Below are positions 13,772 through 21,992 of a stretch of 37,800 nucleotides of DNA, in pieces; the first letter of the stretch is position 1; every line of letters starts with the position of its first letter. The stretch lies in the NCBI GenBank assembly GCA_036394195.1, contig DASWFO010000300.1:1-37800 (forward strand). Reading direction: 5' to 3'. Source of the stretch: DATJPD01 sp036394195 (lineage in GTDB: Bacteria > Pseudomonadota > Alphaproteobacteria > CACIAM-22H2). The position numbers were made by a program, and so were the translations under genes. Under the pieces are notes generated by a model. The model searched no databases. It was not told the DNA's origin and worked only from the letters and a program-made list of their open reading frames with translations.

Positions 13772-14329
13772 ATGGCGGAGAGACCCACGAGGACCGGTAG
13801 CGGACCGCGCGACAGGTCCGAGCGGCCGGAACGGGGATCGCCCGTGACGCGCACGCGCACCCTGGCCGACCTCGCCATGGCCTCGGCGGCCCAGCAGGTC
13901 GCCCAGCCCGCGGCCGATCTGCCCGAGCCCCAGCGCGACTCATTCGGCCGCTCCTACGCGACCGGCAAGCGCAAGAACGCCGTCGCCCGCGTGTGGCTGA
14001 AGCCCGGCAAGGGCGGCTTCTCGGTGAATGGCCGTGACGGCAACGTCTATTTCGCGCGGCCGGTGCTCCGGATGCTGATCCGTCAGCCGTTCCTGGTCGC
14101 CAATCGCAGCGAGCAGTTCGACGTCGTGGCGACGGTCACCGGCGGCGGCCTCTCGGGTCAGGCCGGTGCGGTGCGGCACGGCATCAGCAAGGCGCTGACC
14201 TTCTACGAGCCGGGCCTGCGCGGCGTGCTCAAGAAGGTCGGGTTCCTCACCCGCGACAGCCGCGTGGTCGAGCGCAAGAAGTACGGCCGCATGAAGGCGC
14301 GCCGCAGCTTCCAGTTCTCGAAACGCTAG
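13772..14329 (+). CDS. rpsI: 30S ribosomal protein S9 with long N terminus
   Basis: The conserved S9 body starts near residue 50 (FGRSYATGKRKNAVARVWLK) and runs through YFARPVLRMLI, GGGLSGQAGAVRHGISKAL and the C-terminal SRVVERKKYGRMKARRSFQF with the terminal SKR that reaches the ribosomal P site. At 185 residues it is about 25 longer than usual alphaproteobacterial S9 proteins. The extra N terminus is basic and probably disordered (RPTRTGSGPRDRSERPERG). An in-frame GTG near residue 24 is an alternative start that would give normal length. A strong terminator follows. Confidence 0.95.
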   Translation: MAERPTRTGSGPRDRSERPERGSPVTRTRTLADLAMASAAQQVAQPAADLPEPQRDSFGRSYATGKRKNAVARVWLKPGKGGFSVNGRDGNVYFARPVLRMLIRQPFLVANRSEQFDVVATVTGGGLSGQAGAVRHGISKALTFYEPGLRGVLKKVGFLTRDSRVVERKKYGRMKARRSFQFSKR

Positions 14330-14352
14330 CCGCGATCTTCACGGCGAGATCG

Positions 14353-14384
14353 AAAAGGGCTGGCGGTTTGCCAGCCCTTTTTTC
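14353..14384. terminator. Bidirectional Rho-independent terminator
   Basis: AAAGGGCTGGC (14354-14364) pairs perfectly with GCCAGCCCTTT (14370-14380) around a 5-base loop, followed by TTTT on the plus strand; A residues on the left give a T tract on the minus strand. It lies between the convergent rpsI and glycosyltransferase genes and can serve both. Confidence 0.9.
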
Positions 14385-14387
14385 GTT

Positions 14388-15233
14388 TCAGAGCCCGCCA
14401 TCCTCGGACAGGAATCTCGCCATCATGGCCCCCAGCAGATCCGTATGCTCCGGCGCTCCGGTCATGCGCACGAGGCCGAGGAAATTCGCGAATGCGCTGG
14501 CCTTGCGATACGCCTCGCCGGGGGCAGCGAGCTCGAGGCCGACCACGCTGTCGGCGAGCGGCGTCGATGTGTAACGCCGGCGCATCTGCGGCGACCAGCC
14601 GCACATATAGGCCAGATACGTGTTCCGGCTCGCCGTGAACACCATGCGGGCCTTGGGATCCGGAGGATTGAGTTGAAAGAACTCGGTGGCGATTGTGGGG
14701 GCGGTTCGGGAGTCCAGGGAATGCTGGAGCTCGCGCAGCACATCGGGCTCGACCGCGCGTTCTTCGAGACCGCTGCGGCGCATCCGCATGTAAAAATCGG
14801 AATCGTCGAAGCCGTAGCCGGACAGCCATTCGTTGTATCCGCCGATGGCCTGCCAGTGCCGCTTCAGAAAGACCGCCTGGCCATTGGACACCGTCGTCGT
14901 GTAGCGGCCGCGATAGAAGGCCCCGTCGAGCGCCAGGTCGGAGAGCCAGTCCGGACGCGTGATCTCGATGTCGGAATCGAGCTTCAGGATCGCATCGCAG
15001 GCGGCGTGGTCGACGCCGAGATTGATCGCGAGCCCGATGCGCCACTCCTCGGTGGCGCCGACCTGCACCAGCTTCAGCTTCCGGCGGTCGGGGAAATCGG
15101 CGAGGCCGATCGGCCGATCGCTGCCGAAATCGACGATCACGATCTCGGACACCAGCGGGGCGGCCTGCCAGCTCGGCACGACCTGGACCAGCGTGTCGAG
15201 CCGGTTGCGGTTGGGGGTGACGATCGAATACAT
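14388..15233 (-). CDS. Family 2-type glycosyltransferase (GT-A fold)
   Basis: The 281-residue protein has the GT-A pattern: MYSIVTPNRNRLDTLVQVVP, SEIVIVDFGSDRPIG, a DxD motif in ILKLDSDIEI (metal and nucleotide-sugar binding), NGQAVFLKRHWQAIGGYNEW and GYGFDDSDFYMRM, which matches the acceptor-site 'GGxDxDxxxR' region of galactosyltransferase-like enzymes. There is no membrane helix. It would transfer a sugar to a glycan or protein; the acceptor is unknown. It is a single gene, convergent with rpsI and divergent from argC, not inside a polysaccharide cluster. Confidence 0.82.
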   Translation of the reverse strand: MYSIVTPNRNRLDTLVQVVPSWQAAPLVSEIVIVDFGSDRPIGLADFPDRRKLKLVQVGATEEWRIGLAINLGVDHAACDAILKLDSDIEITRPDWLSDLALDGAFYRGRYTTTVSNGQAVFLKRHWQAIGGYNEWLSGYGFDDSDFYMRMRRSGLEERAVEPDVLRELQHSLDSRTAPTIATEFFQLNPPDPKARMVFTASRNTYLAYMCGWSPQMRRRYTSTPLADSVVGLELAAPGEAYRKASAFANFLGLVRMTGAPEHTDLLGAMMARFLSEDGGL

Positions 15234-15355
15234 GCCGGTCCATTCCGACGACGATGAGTGCTGGCTTGCGGGACCGCGTCGCCGGTCGTCTCGCAGCCCT
15301 ATTGTCTAATCCGCGGCACGCTTTTTTGCTACGATCAGAGGACAAGGAGCTCGCC

Positions 15356-16408
15356 ATGAGCGCGGCATCGAACAAGGTCAGGGTCGGAATTCTCGGCGCG
15401 TCCGGCTATACGGGTGCCGAGCTCATCCGACTGCTGGCACACCATCCTGGCGCCGACATGCGCCTCCTGACCGCCGACCGCCACGCCGGCCAGGCTTTGG
15501 GGGCGGTGTTTCCGCATCTCGGCCATCTCGGCCTGCCGAAGCTGATCAAGATCGACGAGGCGAACTGGGACGCGGTCGACCTCGTGTTCTGCGGACTGCC
15601 GCACGGCACGACGCAGGAGGTCATCGCCAAGCTGCCGACGCGGCTGAAGGTGATCGACCTGTCGGCCGATTTCCGGCTCGCCGACATCGAGACTTATGCG
15701 ACATGGTACGGCCACGCGCACCGCGCCCCCGGTCTGCAGAAGGAGGCGGTCTACGGCCTCACCGAGATCGAGCGCAAGGCGGTGAAGGCGGCGCGCCTGG
15801 TCGCCAATCCGGGCTGCTACCCGACCTCGGCGCAGCTGCCGCTGATCCCGCTGGTCGAGGCGCGGCAGATCGACGTCGACGACATCATCATCGACGCGAA
15901 ATCCGGCATGACCGGCGCCGGCCGCGCCGCCAAGGAGGAGATGCTGTTCAGCGAGGTGTCGGAAGGCATCCACGCCTACGGCGTCGCCAAGCATCGGCAC
16001 GCGCCGGAGATCGAGCAGGGGCTGTCGAAGGCCGCGGGCAAGCCGGTGGTGGTGAACTTCACCGCGCATCTCATGCCGATGAACCGCGGCATCCTGGCGT
16101 CGATCTATGTCCGGCTGGCGAATGGCGCCAAGGCTGCCGATCTCAGGCGCACGCTCGAAGCACGCTACGAAGGCGAGCCGTTCGTGCGGGTACTGGCCGA
16201 CGGCGTCTCGCCGGCAACCCGGCATGTGCGCGGCTCGAACTACGCCCATATCGGTGTATTCGCCGATCGGGTTCCCGGGCGCGCGATCGTGCTGTGCGCG
16301 GAGGACAATCTGGTCAAGGGTGCCTCGGGCCAGGCGATCCAGAACATGAACGTCATGCTCGGCCTGCCCGAGACGACTGGACTGCAGCAGGAGGCCATGT
16401 TTCCGTAG
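15356..16408 (+). CDS. argC: N-acetyl-gamma-glutamyl-phosphate reductase
   Basis: The 350-residue protein contains the NADP-binding GILGASGYTGAELIRLL, VFCGLPHGTTQEV, the active-site C154 in NPGCYPTSAQLPL, IDAKSGMTGAGR and the HRHAPEIEQ segment. It is the longer (type 1) ArgC. It reduces N-acetyl-glutamyl phosphate to the semialdehyde in arginine/ornithine synthesis, the pathway that also feeds the ornithine decarboxylase encoded further on. The start is chosen at 15356 for the AAGGAG a few bases upstream. Confidence 0.96.
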   Translation: MSAASNKVRVGILGASGYTGAELIRLLAHHPGADMRLLTADRHAGQALGAVFPHLGHLGLPKLIKIDEANWDAVDLVFCGLPHGTTQEVIAKLPTRLKVIDLSADFRLADIETYATWYGHAHRAPGLQKEAVYGLTEIERKAVKAARLVANPGCYPTSAQLPLIPLVEARQIDVDDIIIDAKSGMTGAGRAAKEEMLFSEVSEGIHAYGVAKHRHAPEIEQGLSKAAGKPVVVNFTAHLMPMNRGILASIYVRLANGAKAADLRRTLEARYEGEPFVRVLADGVSPATRHVRGSNYAHIGVFADRVPGRAIVLCAEDNLVKGASGQAIQNMNVMLGLPETTGLQQEAMFP

Positions 16409-16446
16409 AAGCGAAAGAGCAAAGACGAACACCAAGGAGGAAGCGC

Positions 16447-16632
16447 ATGCCAGTGATTCGTGTGTCGATGTGGTCGGGCCGCAGCCTCGATCAGAAGCGG
16501 CATCTGGTCGAAGCGTTCACGCGCGATATGGAGAAGATCGCCGGCACCAAGCCCGAATCCCTGCACGTCATCTTCGAGGACGTACCGAAGGAAAATTGGG
16601 GCCACGCCGGGCATCTCTGCTCGGATAAGTGA
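16447..16632 (+). CDS. 4-oxalocrotonate tautomerase family protein, 61 aa
   Basis: This short gene encodes 61 residues beginning MPVIRVSMWSGRSLDQK, so Pro becomes the N-terminal catalytic base after removal of Met. A beta-alpha-beta unit follows, ending in VIFEDVPKENWGHAGH. The length is that of a single 4-OT subunit, which normally forms hexamers. AAGGAGG lies 7-13 bases before the ATG. It sits 38 bases after argC and may be read from the same transcript. The substrate is unknown. The PxENWG motif recurs in the double-length tautomerase at 27172. Confidence 0.9.
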   Translation: MPVIRVSMWSGRSLDQKRHLVEAFTRDMEKIAGTKPESLHVIFEDVPKENWGHAGHLCSDK

Positions 16633-16653
16633 CGGAGCGGCCATAGCCGTCTC

Positions 16654-16726
16654 CGTCATCGCGAGCGAAAGCGAAGCGATCCAGGCCGCTGGATTGCTTC
16701 GTCGCTTACGCTCCTCGCAATGACAG
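16654..16726. repeat. REP-like palindrome
   Basis: CGTCATCGCGAGCGAAAGC at the left and its imperfect inverted match ending CTCCTCGCAATGACAG at the right flank the centre GATCCAGGCCGCTGGATTGC. This is the common alphaproteobacterial intergenic palindrome type around 'CGTCATTGCGAGGAGC'. It lies between the tautomerase gene and the FMN-binding promoter. Confidence 0.8.
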
Positions 16727-16743
16727 GTTTGCTGCGGCGGCGC

Positions 16744-16807
16744 TTGCCGGGCGCCGCCAAGCCCTTTATAAGTCTGCAGCCTTGATGCAACTGCGACTTA
16801 TTTGCAG
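16744..16807 (+). promoter_or_regulatory. Promoter with Fur-like palindrome before the FMN-binding gene
   Basis: TTGCCG (16744-16749), a 16-base gap and TTATAA (16766-16771) form a plausible promoter. Downstream, CTGCGACTTATTTGCAG (16791-16807) is a 17-base imperfect palindrome directly touching the ATG. Its TGCGA...TTTGCA pattern resembles Fur-family sites of alphaproteobacteria (inverted TTGCGA half-sites around a short AT centre). Repressor binding there would block transcription or early elongation. The match is by eye only. Confidence 0.45.
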
Positions 16808-17344
16808 ATGACAATGTCGCACCGATTTTTCCTGCTTCCGCTGGCAGCCGTGACCCTCAGCGTGCCGGCGCAGGCCGCCGTCTACCTCACGGTCGAGCAG
16901 GCGCAGGCGCTGATGTTTCCCGGCGCCACGTTCACCGCTGATGTTCGCACGCTCACCCGCGATCAGGTCCGCGCCATCGAGAAAGCGGCGGACGTGAGTG
17001 TCCGCAACACCACGCTCAAGCTGTGGCGCGCGTCGACCGGCGGCTGGTTCATCGTCGACGAGGTGATCGGCAAGCATGACTTCATCCCGTTCGCGCTCGC
17101 GCTCGACGACGAGGGTGCGGTCAAGAGCGTCGAGATCCTCGAATATCGCGAAAACTACGGCGGCCAGATCCGCGACGCGGCGTGGCGCCGCCAGTTCGAC
17201 GGCAAGCGGCACGGCGCCCGGCTGAAGCTTGAGGCGGACATCCAGAACATCTCGGGGGCGACGCTGTCGTGCCGCCACGTGACCGACGGCATCAAGCGGC
17301 TTCTGGCGACGTATGCGCTCGTCATCGCACCCGCCGCTCGTTGA
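16808..17344 (+). CDS. Exported FMN-binding domain protein
   Basis: The 178-residue protein has a Sec signal peptide (MTMSHRFFLLPLAAVTLSVP, cleavage likely after AQA) and then an FMN_bind domain. The key motif is SGATLS, with Thr152 as the expected residue for covalent phosphoester-linked FMN, as in NqrC/RnfG. EYRENYGGQIRD before it is also typical. It would act outside the cytoplasmic membrane as an electron carrier. The next gene, apbE, encodes the flavin transferase and overlaps this gene by 32 bases, so the pair is functionally linked. No partner reductase is adjacent. Starts at 16808 and 16814 are both possible. Confidence 0.88.
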   Translation: MTMSHRFFLLPLAAVTLSVPAQAAVYLTVEQAQALMFPGATFTADVRTLTRDQVRAIEKAADVSVRNTTLKLWRASTGGWFIVDEVIGKHDFIPFALALDDEGAVKSVEILEYRENYGGQIRDAAWRRQFDGKRHGARLKLEADIQNISGATLSCRHVTDGIKRLLATYALVIAPAAR

Positions 17345-18194
17345 ACGCTGCCGCCCGCTTCTGGGCACCACCGTCGCCGTCCGGGTCGGCGGGCTCCCGG
17401 CGGACGAGGCCCATGCGGCGATCGACGCGGCGTTCCAGGATGTCGGCCTCGTCCATCGCCTGATGAGCTTCCAGGCGCCCGGCAGCGACGTGAGCCGGCT
17501 CAATCACGCGGCGCAGGACGGTCCGGTCGCGGTCCATCCGCGCACATCCGACGTGCTGCGGTGGGCGTGCGCCCTGGCCGCGGCGTCAGACGGCGCCTTC
17601 GACGTCACCGTCGCGGCCGAGCTGGTCGCCTGGGGCACCTTGCCGCGGCCCGAGGGCGAGCGGGCGCCCGACCCTCGCACCTCGTGGCGCGATATCGAGG
17701 TCGGCGCCGACGGCCGTGTCCGGTTTCACCGCCGGCTGTGGATCGACCTGAGCGGCATCGCCAAGGGTTATGCGGTCGATCTGGCGGTCGAGCGGCTGCT
17801 CGGCCGTGGTGCCGCACAGGCCTGCGTCAACGCCGGCGGCGATTTGCGGGTGGCGGGGCGGGGGTGCGAGCATGTTCTCTTGCGCACGGACTCGCCGCGC
17901 GCACCGGCGCCAGCGGCGATGATCGAACTCTCGAACGGCAGCCTTGCCAGCAGCAGCGGCCGATCGCACCGCCGCCATGTCGATGGCCGGCGGCGGCGGG
18001 CGGTCGGCGGGGACGGTTTCGTCTCGGTCGTTGCGGAGCGCTGCGTCGTTGCCGACGGACTCACCAAGGCGGTGCTCGCCCTGGGCTCGCGGAGCGGCCC
18101 TTTGTTATCGCGCTATGGCGCCACGGCCTACGCGCAGAGCCGGCACGGCCTCTGGCGGTCTTTCGGGGTTCCGGCTACGGCCGGGCGAGCCTGA
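17313..18194 (+). CDS. apbE: ApbE-type FAD:protein FMN transferase
   Basis: The 293-residue protein has ApbE landmarks: LLGTTVAVRV, VHRLMSFQAPGSDVSRLN, SDGAFDVTVA, the WIDLSGIAKGYAVDLAVERL flavin segment, ACVNAGGDLRVAG and the metal-site region VVADGLTKAVLAL. ApbE moves FMN from FAD onto a Thr/Ser of target proteins, here presumably Thr152 of the preceding product. ATG 17313 is the first usable start; an in-frame stop lies at 17280-17282, so no signal peptide or lipobox can be added. The apparent lack of an export signal is odd for a partner of an exported target. Its 3' end overlaps the convergent gene by 20 bases. Confidence 0.9.
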   Translation: MRSSSHPPLVERCRPLLGTTVAVRVGGLPADEAHAAIDAAFQDVGLVHRLMSFQAPGSDVSRLNHAAQDGPVAVHPRTSDVLRWACALAAASDGAFDVTVAAELVAWGTLPRPEGERAPDPRTSWRDIEVGADGRVRFHRRLWIDLSGIAKGYAVDLAVERLLGRGAAQACVNAGGDLRVAGRGCEHVLLRTDSPRAPAPAAMIELSNGSLASSSGRSHRRHVDGRRRRAVGGDGFVSVVAERCVVADGLTKAVLALGSRSGPLLSRYGATAYAQSRHGLWRSFGVPATAGRA

Positions 18195-18870
18195 CGTCGG
18201 CGAAATACGCCACGGTCTCGCCGTGGGTCTCGTCGGAATCGCAGAACAGGGCCAGATCGACGAGATGCGCCGGTGCCGCATCGGGCCAGATGTGGCGATA
18301 GATCGGGCGCAGGTCGACGGTCTCGCTGATCCAATGCCCGACGTTATCGTCGCCGCCGTTGGCGACGTAGTGCGGAAAGCTGCCGATGACTTTGTAGTCG
18401 CCGGCCCTGAGCTTGTTGCCCCAGATGATCTCCATGCGCCGGCTTTCGCCCGCCGCCGTCTGGAAGGCGAGGAACAGCCGCGCCGGGTGATCGTCGCCTT
18501 CGCGCGTCCGCTCGTCGCTTTCGGAATGGAGGGGACGCTCGACATACCACAGCCACGCCAGGATCGGATAGTCCTGCAGGTCGACGTCGACATGTCGGAA
18601 CAGCATCGAGGCGCTGGAGCTGGTGGCGAGCCGCAGTGCCGGCACGCCGTCCTTCTCCGCGAACGACATCTGCATCGGCGGGCGGGTCCAGAAGCGGCGG
18701 TGCACCCAGCCCTCGGGCGGCGGATCCAGCGGGAACGGCGTCGAGAAGTCCATGACGACGAGCTCACGCTCGCCGTGCGGCACCAGGACGTTCAGGCGCG
18801 GATTGCGGCCCAGCGCAACCGCGGCAGCGATCGCGATCAGGAGAAGAACCCAGGGGACCGTCCGCGCCAT
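18175..18870 (-). CDS. DUF3047-like exported or anchored protein
   Basis: The 231-residue protein starts with a hydrophobic helix (VPWVLLLIAIAAAVAL at about 5-20) that serves as a signal anchor or signal peptide. The rest is a beta-rich domain: WVHRRFWTRPPMQMSF, YPILAWLWYVERPL, ARLFLAFQTAAGESRRMEI, FPHYVANGGDDNVGHW and FADVRLARP. The pattern 'W..V..P' followed by 'D...R..V.F' suggests the DUF3047 family, which has no established function. It is the last gene of the leftward polyamine operon (47 bases after the GNAT gene). Confidence 0.68.
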   Translation of the reverse strand: MARTVPWVLLLIAIAAAVALGRNPRLNVLVPHGERELVVMDFSTPFPLDPPPEGWVHRRFWTRPPMQMSFAEKDGVPALRLATSSSASMLFRHVDVDLQDYPILAWLWYVERPLHSESDERTREGDDHPARLFLAFQTAAGESRRMEIIWGNKLRAGDYKVIGSFPHYVANGGDDNVGHWISETVDLRPIYRHIWPDAAPAHLVDLALFCDSDETHGETVAYFADVRLARP

Positions 18871-18917
18871 CGCTCGACAGTACGGCGCCGGCGCCCAGGG
18901 TCAACGCCGAAGGTCGG

Positions 18918-19415
18918 TCACGCCGCGAGCGGCAGGACGGGCCCTTTGGCGCCGGCGAGGCTGCCGGGCTTGATCTCGCGGGCGAGAAAGCGCCGCCGGT
19001 CGACCGGCCCGGGCAGCCACAGCCCGGTCGTGTGATCGGGGCAGAAGCCGAAGCGGGCGTAGTAGGGCGCATCGCCGACCAGGATGATCGCGGCCTCGCC
19101 GGCCTCGCGCGCCCGCTCGACGGCTTCCCGGATCAGGGCGCCGCCGACGCCGTGATCGCGCAAGCGCGCATCGACGGCGAGCGGGCCGAGGAGAAGGGCG
19201 CGGCGCTGGCGCCTGCCGGCCAGGACCGGCCACAGCCGGACCGTGCCGACGAGCTCCTGGCCGTCCAGTGCCACGAGGCTCAGCTCGCGGAGCGGCACCC
19301 GCCCGTCGCGCAGGCGCTGCGACGTTTTATGCGGGCGCGCCTCGCCGAACGCGGCGTCGAGCAGCCGCTCGATGGCGGGACCGTGCTCGTCCCGCTCCTG
19401 CGTGAAGGTCACCAT
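18918..19415 (-). CDS. GNAT-family N-acetyltransferase (YhbS-like)
   Basis: The 165-residue protein has the GNAT fold: LSLVALDGQELVGTVRLWPV (strands 2-4), LLLGPLAVDARLRDHGVGGALI with the acetyl-CoA pyrophosphate loop (RDHGVGG), and IILVGDAPYYARFGFCPDHT, characteristic of YhbS-type enzymes. The acceptor substrate is unknown. It lies 10 bases after ornithine decarboxylase, so polyamine acetylation is possible but unproven. Confidence 0.88.
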   Translation of the reverse strand: MVTFTQERDEHGPAIERLLDAAFGEARPHKTSQRLRDGRVPLRELSLVALDGQELVGTVRLWPVLAGRRQRRALLLGPLAVDARLRDHGVGGALIREAVERAREAGEAAIILVGDAPYYARFGFCPDHTTGLWLPGPVDRRRFLAREIKPGSLAGAKGPVLPLAA

Positions 19416-19425
19416 GGGCGGGAGC

Positions 19426-20553
19426 TCAGATGCAGTACGTCTTCAACGGCTCGAACCCGTTGAATGCCACCGAGGCGTAGGTCGTCGTGTACGCACCCGC
19501 CGCGCGGATCTCGAGCGTATCGCCGATCTCGAGGTCCTCGGGCAGCCGGTAGTCCGCCCGCTCGTAGAGGATATCGGCGGAATCGCAGGTCGGGCCTGCG
19601 AGCACGACCGGGCCGAGCGGCCCCTTGCGCTGCGAGCTGATCGGATACTGGATCGCTTCGTCCATCGTTTCGGCGAGGCCGCCGAACTTGCCGATGTCGA
19701 GATACACCCAGCGCTTGCGGTCGGTCTCCGACTTCTTCGAGATCAGGACGACCTCGGTCTGGATCACGCCGGCGCTCCCGACCATCTGCCGGCCCGGCTC
19801 GACGATGATATCGGGGATGCGGTTGCCGAAATGCCGCCGCAGCGAATCCTCGATCGCGGCACCGTAAGCCGGCATCGTCGGAATGGTCCGGCGATAGCGC
19901 GTCGGAAATCCGCCGCCGATGTTGAGCATGGTCAGCTGCACGCCGGCGTCCTCGCATTCGCGGAACAGCCAGGCAGCCTGCGCCACCGCCGCGTCCCACT
20001 GGCCCGGGTCGCGCTGCTGCGAGCCGACATGGAACGACACGCCGTGCGGGACGACGCCGCGCTTGGCCGCTTCGATGAGCAGCTTCTTCGCCATCGCGGC
20101 GTCGCAGCCGAACTTCCGCGACAGCGGCCATTCGGCGTTGGCGCCGGAGGTCAGGATGCGGCAGAACACGCGCGACCCGGGTGCCGCGTCGGCGACCTTG
20201 CCGAGCTCGGCCTCGGAATCGAGCGCGTACAGGCGCACACCGCGCCCGTAGGCGGCAGCGATGTCGGCCTTCTTCTTGATCGTGTTGCCATACGAGATCC
20301 GGTCGGCCGACGCCCCGGTGGCCAGCACCATGTCGATCTCGTTGACGCTGGCGGTGTCGAAGCTCGAGCCGAGCTTCGTCAGCAGCTTCAGGATCTCCGG
20401 CGCCGGGTTGGCCTTGACGGCGTAGTAGATGCCGGCCTGCGGCACGGCGGCGCGCAGTTTCTTGTAGTTGTCGGTCACCACGTCGAGATCGACGATCAGG
20501 CAGGGGGTTTGCGGTCGTCGCTCGGCGACGAACTGGGCGATTTTTTTGGTCAT
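19426..20553 (-). CDS. Ornithine (or lysine/ornithine) decarboxylase, fold type III
   Basis: The 375-residue protein is an alanine-racemase-fold decarboxylase: PLP lysine K47 in YYAVKANPAPE, the HVGSQQRD segment, the phosphate-binding GGGFPTRY, the IIVEPGRQMVG carboxylate region and the active-site Cys in LAGPTCDSADILYER. Fold type III decarboxylases of this length act on ornithine, sometimes also lysine, giving putrescine or cadaverine. The start at 20553 has AGAGGA a few bases upstream. It is 26 bases after the homospermidine synthase gene, which uses putrescine. Confidence 0.93.
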   Translation of the reverse strand: MTKKIAQFVAERRPQTPCLIVDLDVVTDNYKKLRAAVPQAGIYYAVKANPAPEILKLLTKLGSSFDTASVNEIDMVLATGASADRISYGNTIKKKADIAAAYGRGVRLYALDSEAELGKVADAAPGSRVFCRILTSGANAEWPLSRKFGCDAAMAKKLLIEAAKRGVVPHGVSFHVGSQQRDPGQWDAAVAQAAWLFRECEDAGVQLTMLNIGGGFPTRYRRTIPTMPAYGAAIEDSLRRHFGNRIPDIIVEPGRQMVGSAGVIQTEVVLISKKSETDRKRWVYLDIGKFGGLAETMDEAIQYPISSQRKGPLGPVVLAGPTCDSADILYERADYRLPEDLEIGDTLEIRAAGAYTTTYASVAFNGFEPLKTYCI

Positions 20554-20579
20554 CTTGGGTTCCTCTTGCGTCCAGCCGC

Positions 20580-21992
20580 TCAGGCGACGCGGAAATTTTT
20601 GAATTGCCAGGGATCGGAGGGGTCGACCGCCTCCGGGAACAGGGGACTGCGGCCGTCCAGCGGCGTCCAGTCGGAGTAGACCCCGACCATCTCGCCGAGA
20701 TACGGCCGGGCGATCTCCATCACCCGGCGGTGATTGATATTGTCCGCCTCGACGACGCCCGAGCGCGGGTTCTCGATGGCCCAGATCAGGCCGCCCAGCA
20801 CCGCCGCGGTGACCTGGAGGCTGGTCGCATTGTTGTGCGGCACCAGCCGCCGCGCCTCGTCGATCGACAGGCGCGAGCCGAACCAATACGCGCCGCGCTG
20901 GTGGCCCATCAGGAGCACGCCCAGCTCGTCGATGCCCGTCTCGATCTCCTTCATCATCAGGCGCTTGGTGGCCTGCAGGGCCCAGTTCTTGCCGGCCAGC
21001 TCGTGCAGCGACAGCACCGCATCGTCGCACGGGTGATAGGCGTAGTGGACGGTCGGGCGATAATGGACCGTGCCGCCCTCGTCCAGGGTGTAGTAGTCGG
21101 CGATCGAGATGGATTCGTTGTGCGTGACCAGGAAGCCGTGGAACGAGCCCTCGAGCGGCGTCCAGGTGCGCACGCGCGTGGACGCCCCCGGCCGCTCCAG
21201 GTAGATCGCGGCGTCGCAGCCGAAGCCGTGGCGCTGGCCGTCTTCCGGGAAGTGACGCTCATGGGTGCCCCAGCCGAGCTCGGCCGGCTGCGAGCCCTCG
21301 CCGACGAAGCCGTCGACCGACCAGGTGTTGACGAACTCGCCCGGTGCCTTGGGCCTGCCGCCCACCTGGGTGTCGCGCTCGGCGATGTGGATCACCTTGA
21401 TGCCGAGATCGCGCGCCAAGAGCGCCCAGCCGATCCGGTCGCGCGGGCTGCGCGTCTTATGGCCGGTGTCGCGGGCGATGTTCAGCAGGGCTTCCTTGAC
21501 GAAATGCGAGACCAGGCCGGGATTGGCGCCGTGGGTCAACAGCACGGTCGGGCCGCCGACCAGCCGCGGTGCCAGCGCCAAGGCGCTCTCGCGCAGCGCG
21601 TAGTTCGAGCGCTCGGACGGGCTGAGCGCCGGATCGGTGTAGCCGCCGGCCCACGGCTCGATGCAGGTATCGAGATAGAGCGCACCCTGGGCCTGGGCCA
21701 GCTCGATCAGCGCCACGCTCGACACGTCGACCGACAGGTTGAGCAGGACATCGCCGCGGCCGAGCAGCGGCGTCAGCACGTCGCGATAGTTCGCGCGGGT
21801 GATCGGGCGGAGCTCGAAGCGGATGCCGTATTCGGCGGCGATCTCGCGGCCGCGTTCCTCGGCGGTCACGATCGTGATGTTCTGCCGCGGCATCTCGATG
21901 TGGCGCAGGATCAGCGGCAGAACGCCCTGGCCAATCGATCCGAAACCGACCATCACAATGCGGCCGGGATAGGTGATGTGCTTCTTTTCCAT
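20580..21992 (-). CDS. hss: Homospermidine synthase
   Basis: The 470-residue protein begins MEKKHITYPGRIVMVGFGSI with the NAD-binding GFGSIGQG, followed by the characteristic LDTCIEPWAGGYTD, LTHGANPGLVSHFVKEAL, SVDGFVGEGSQPAELGWGTH, the THNESISIADYYT segment and WAIENPRSGVVEAD. The length is typical. The NAD-dependent enzyme joins two putrescines (or spermidine and putrescine) to make homospermidine. It is the first gene of a leftward operon with ornithine decarboxylase, a GNAT and a DUF3047-like protein. The start at 21992 has AGGGGG just upstream. Confidence 0.95.
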   Translation of the reverse strand: MEKKHITYPGRIVMVGFGSIGQGVLPLILRHIEMPRQNITIVTAEERGREIAAEYGIRFELRPITRANYRDVLTPLLGRGDVLLNLSVDVSSVALIELAQAQGALYLDTCIEPWAGGYTDPALSPSERSNYALRESALALAPRLVGGPTVLLTHGANPGLVSHFVKEALLNIARDTGHKTRSPRDRIGWALLARDLGIKVIHIAERDTQVGGRPKAPGEFVNTWSVDGFVGEGSQPAELGWGTHERHFPEDGQRHGFGCDAAIYLERPGASTRVRTWTPLEGSFHGFLVTHNESISIADYYTLDEGGTVHYRPTVHYAYHPCDDAVLSLHELAGKNWALQATKRLMMKEIETGIDELGVLLMGHQRGAYWFGSRLSIDEARRLVPHNNATSLQVTAAVLGGLIWAIENPRSGVVEADNINHRRVMEIARPYLGEMVGVYSDWTPLDGRSPLFPEAVDPSDPWQFKNFRVA

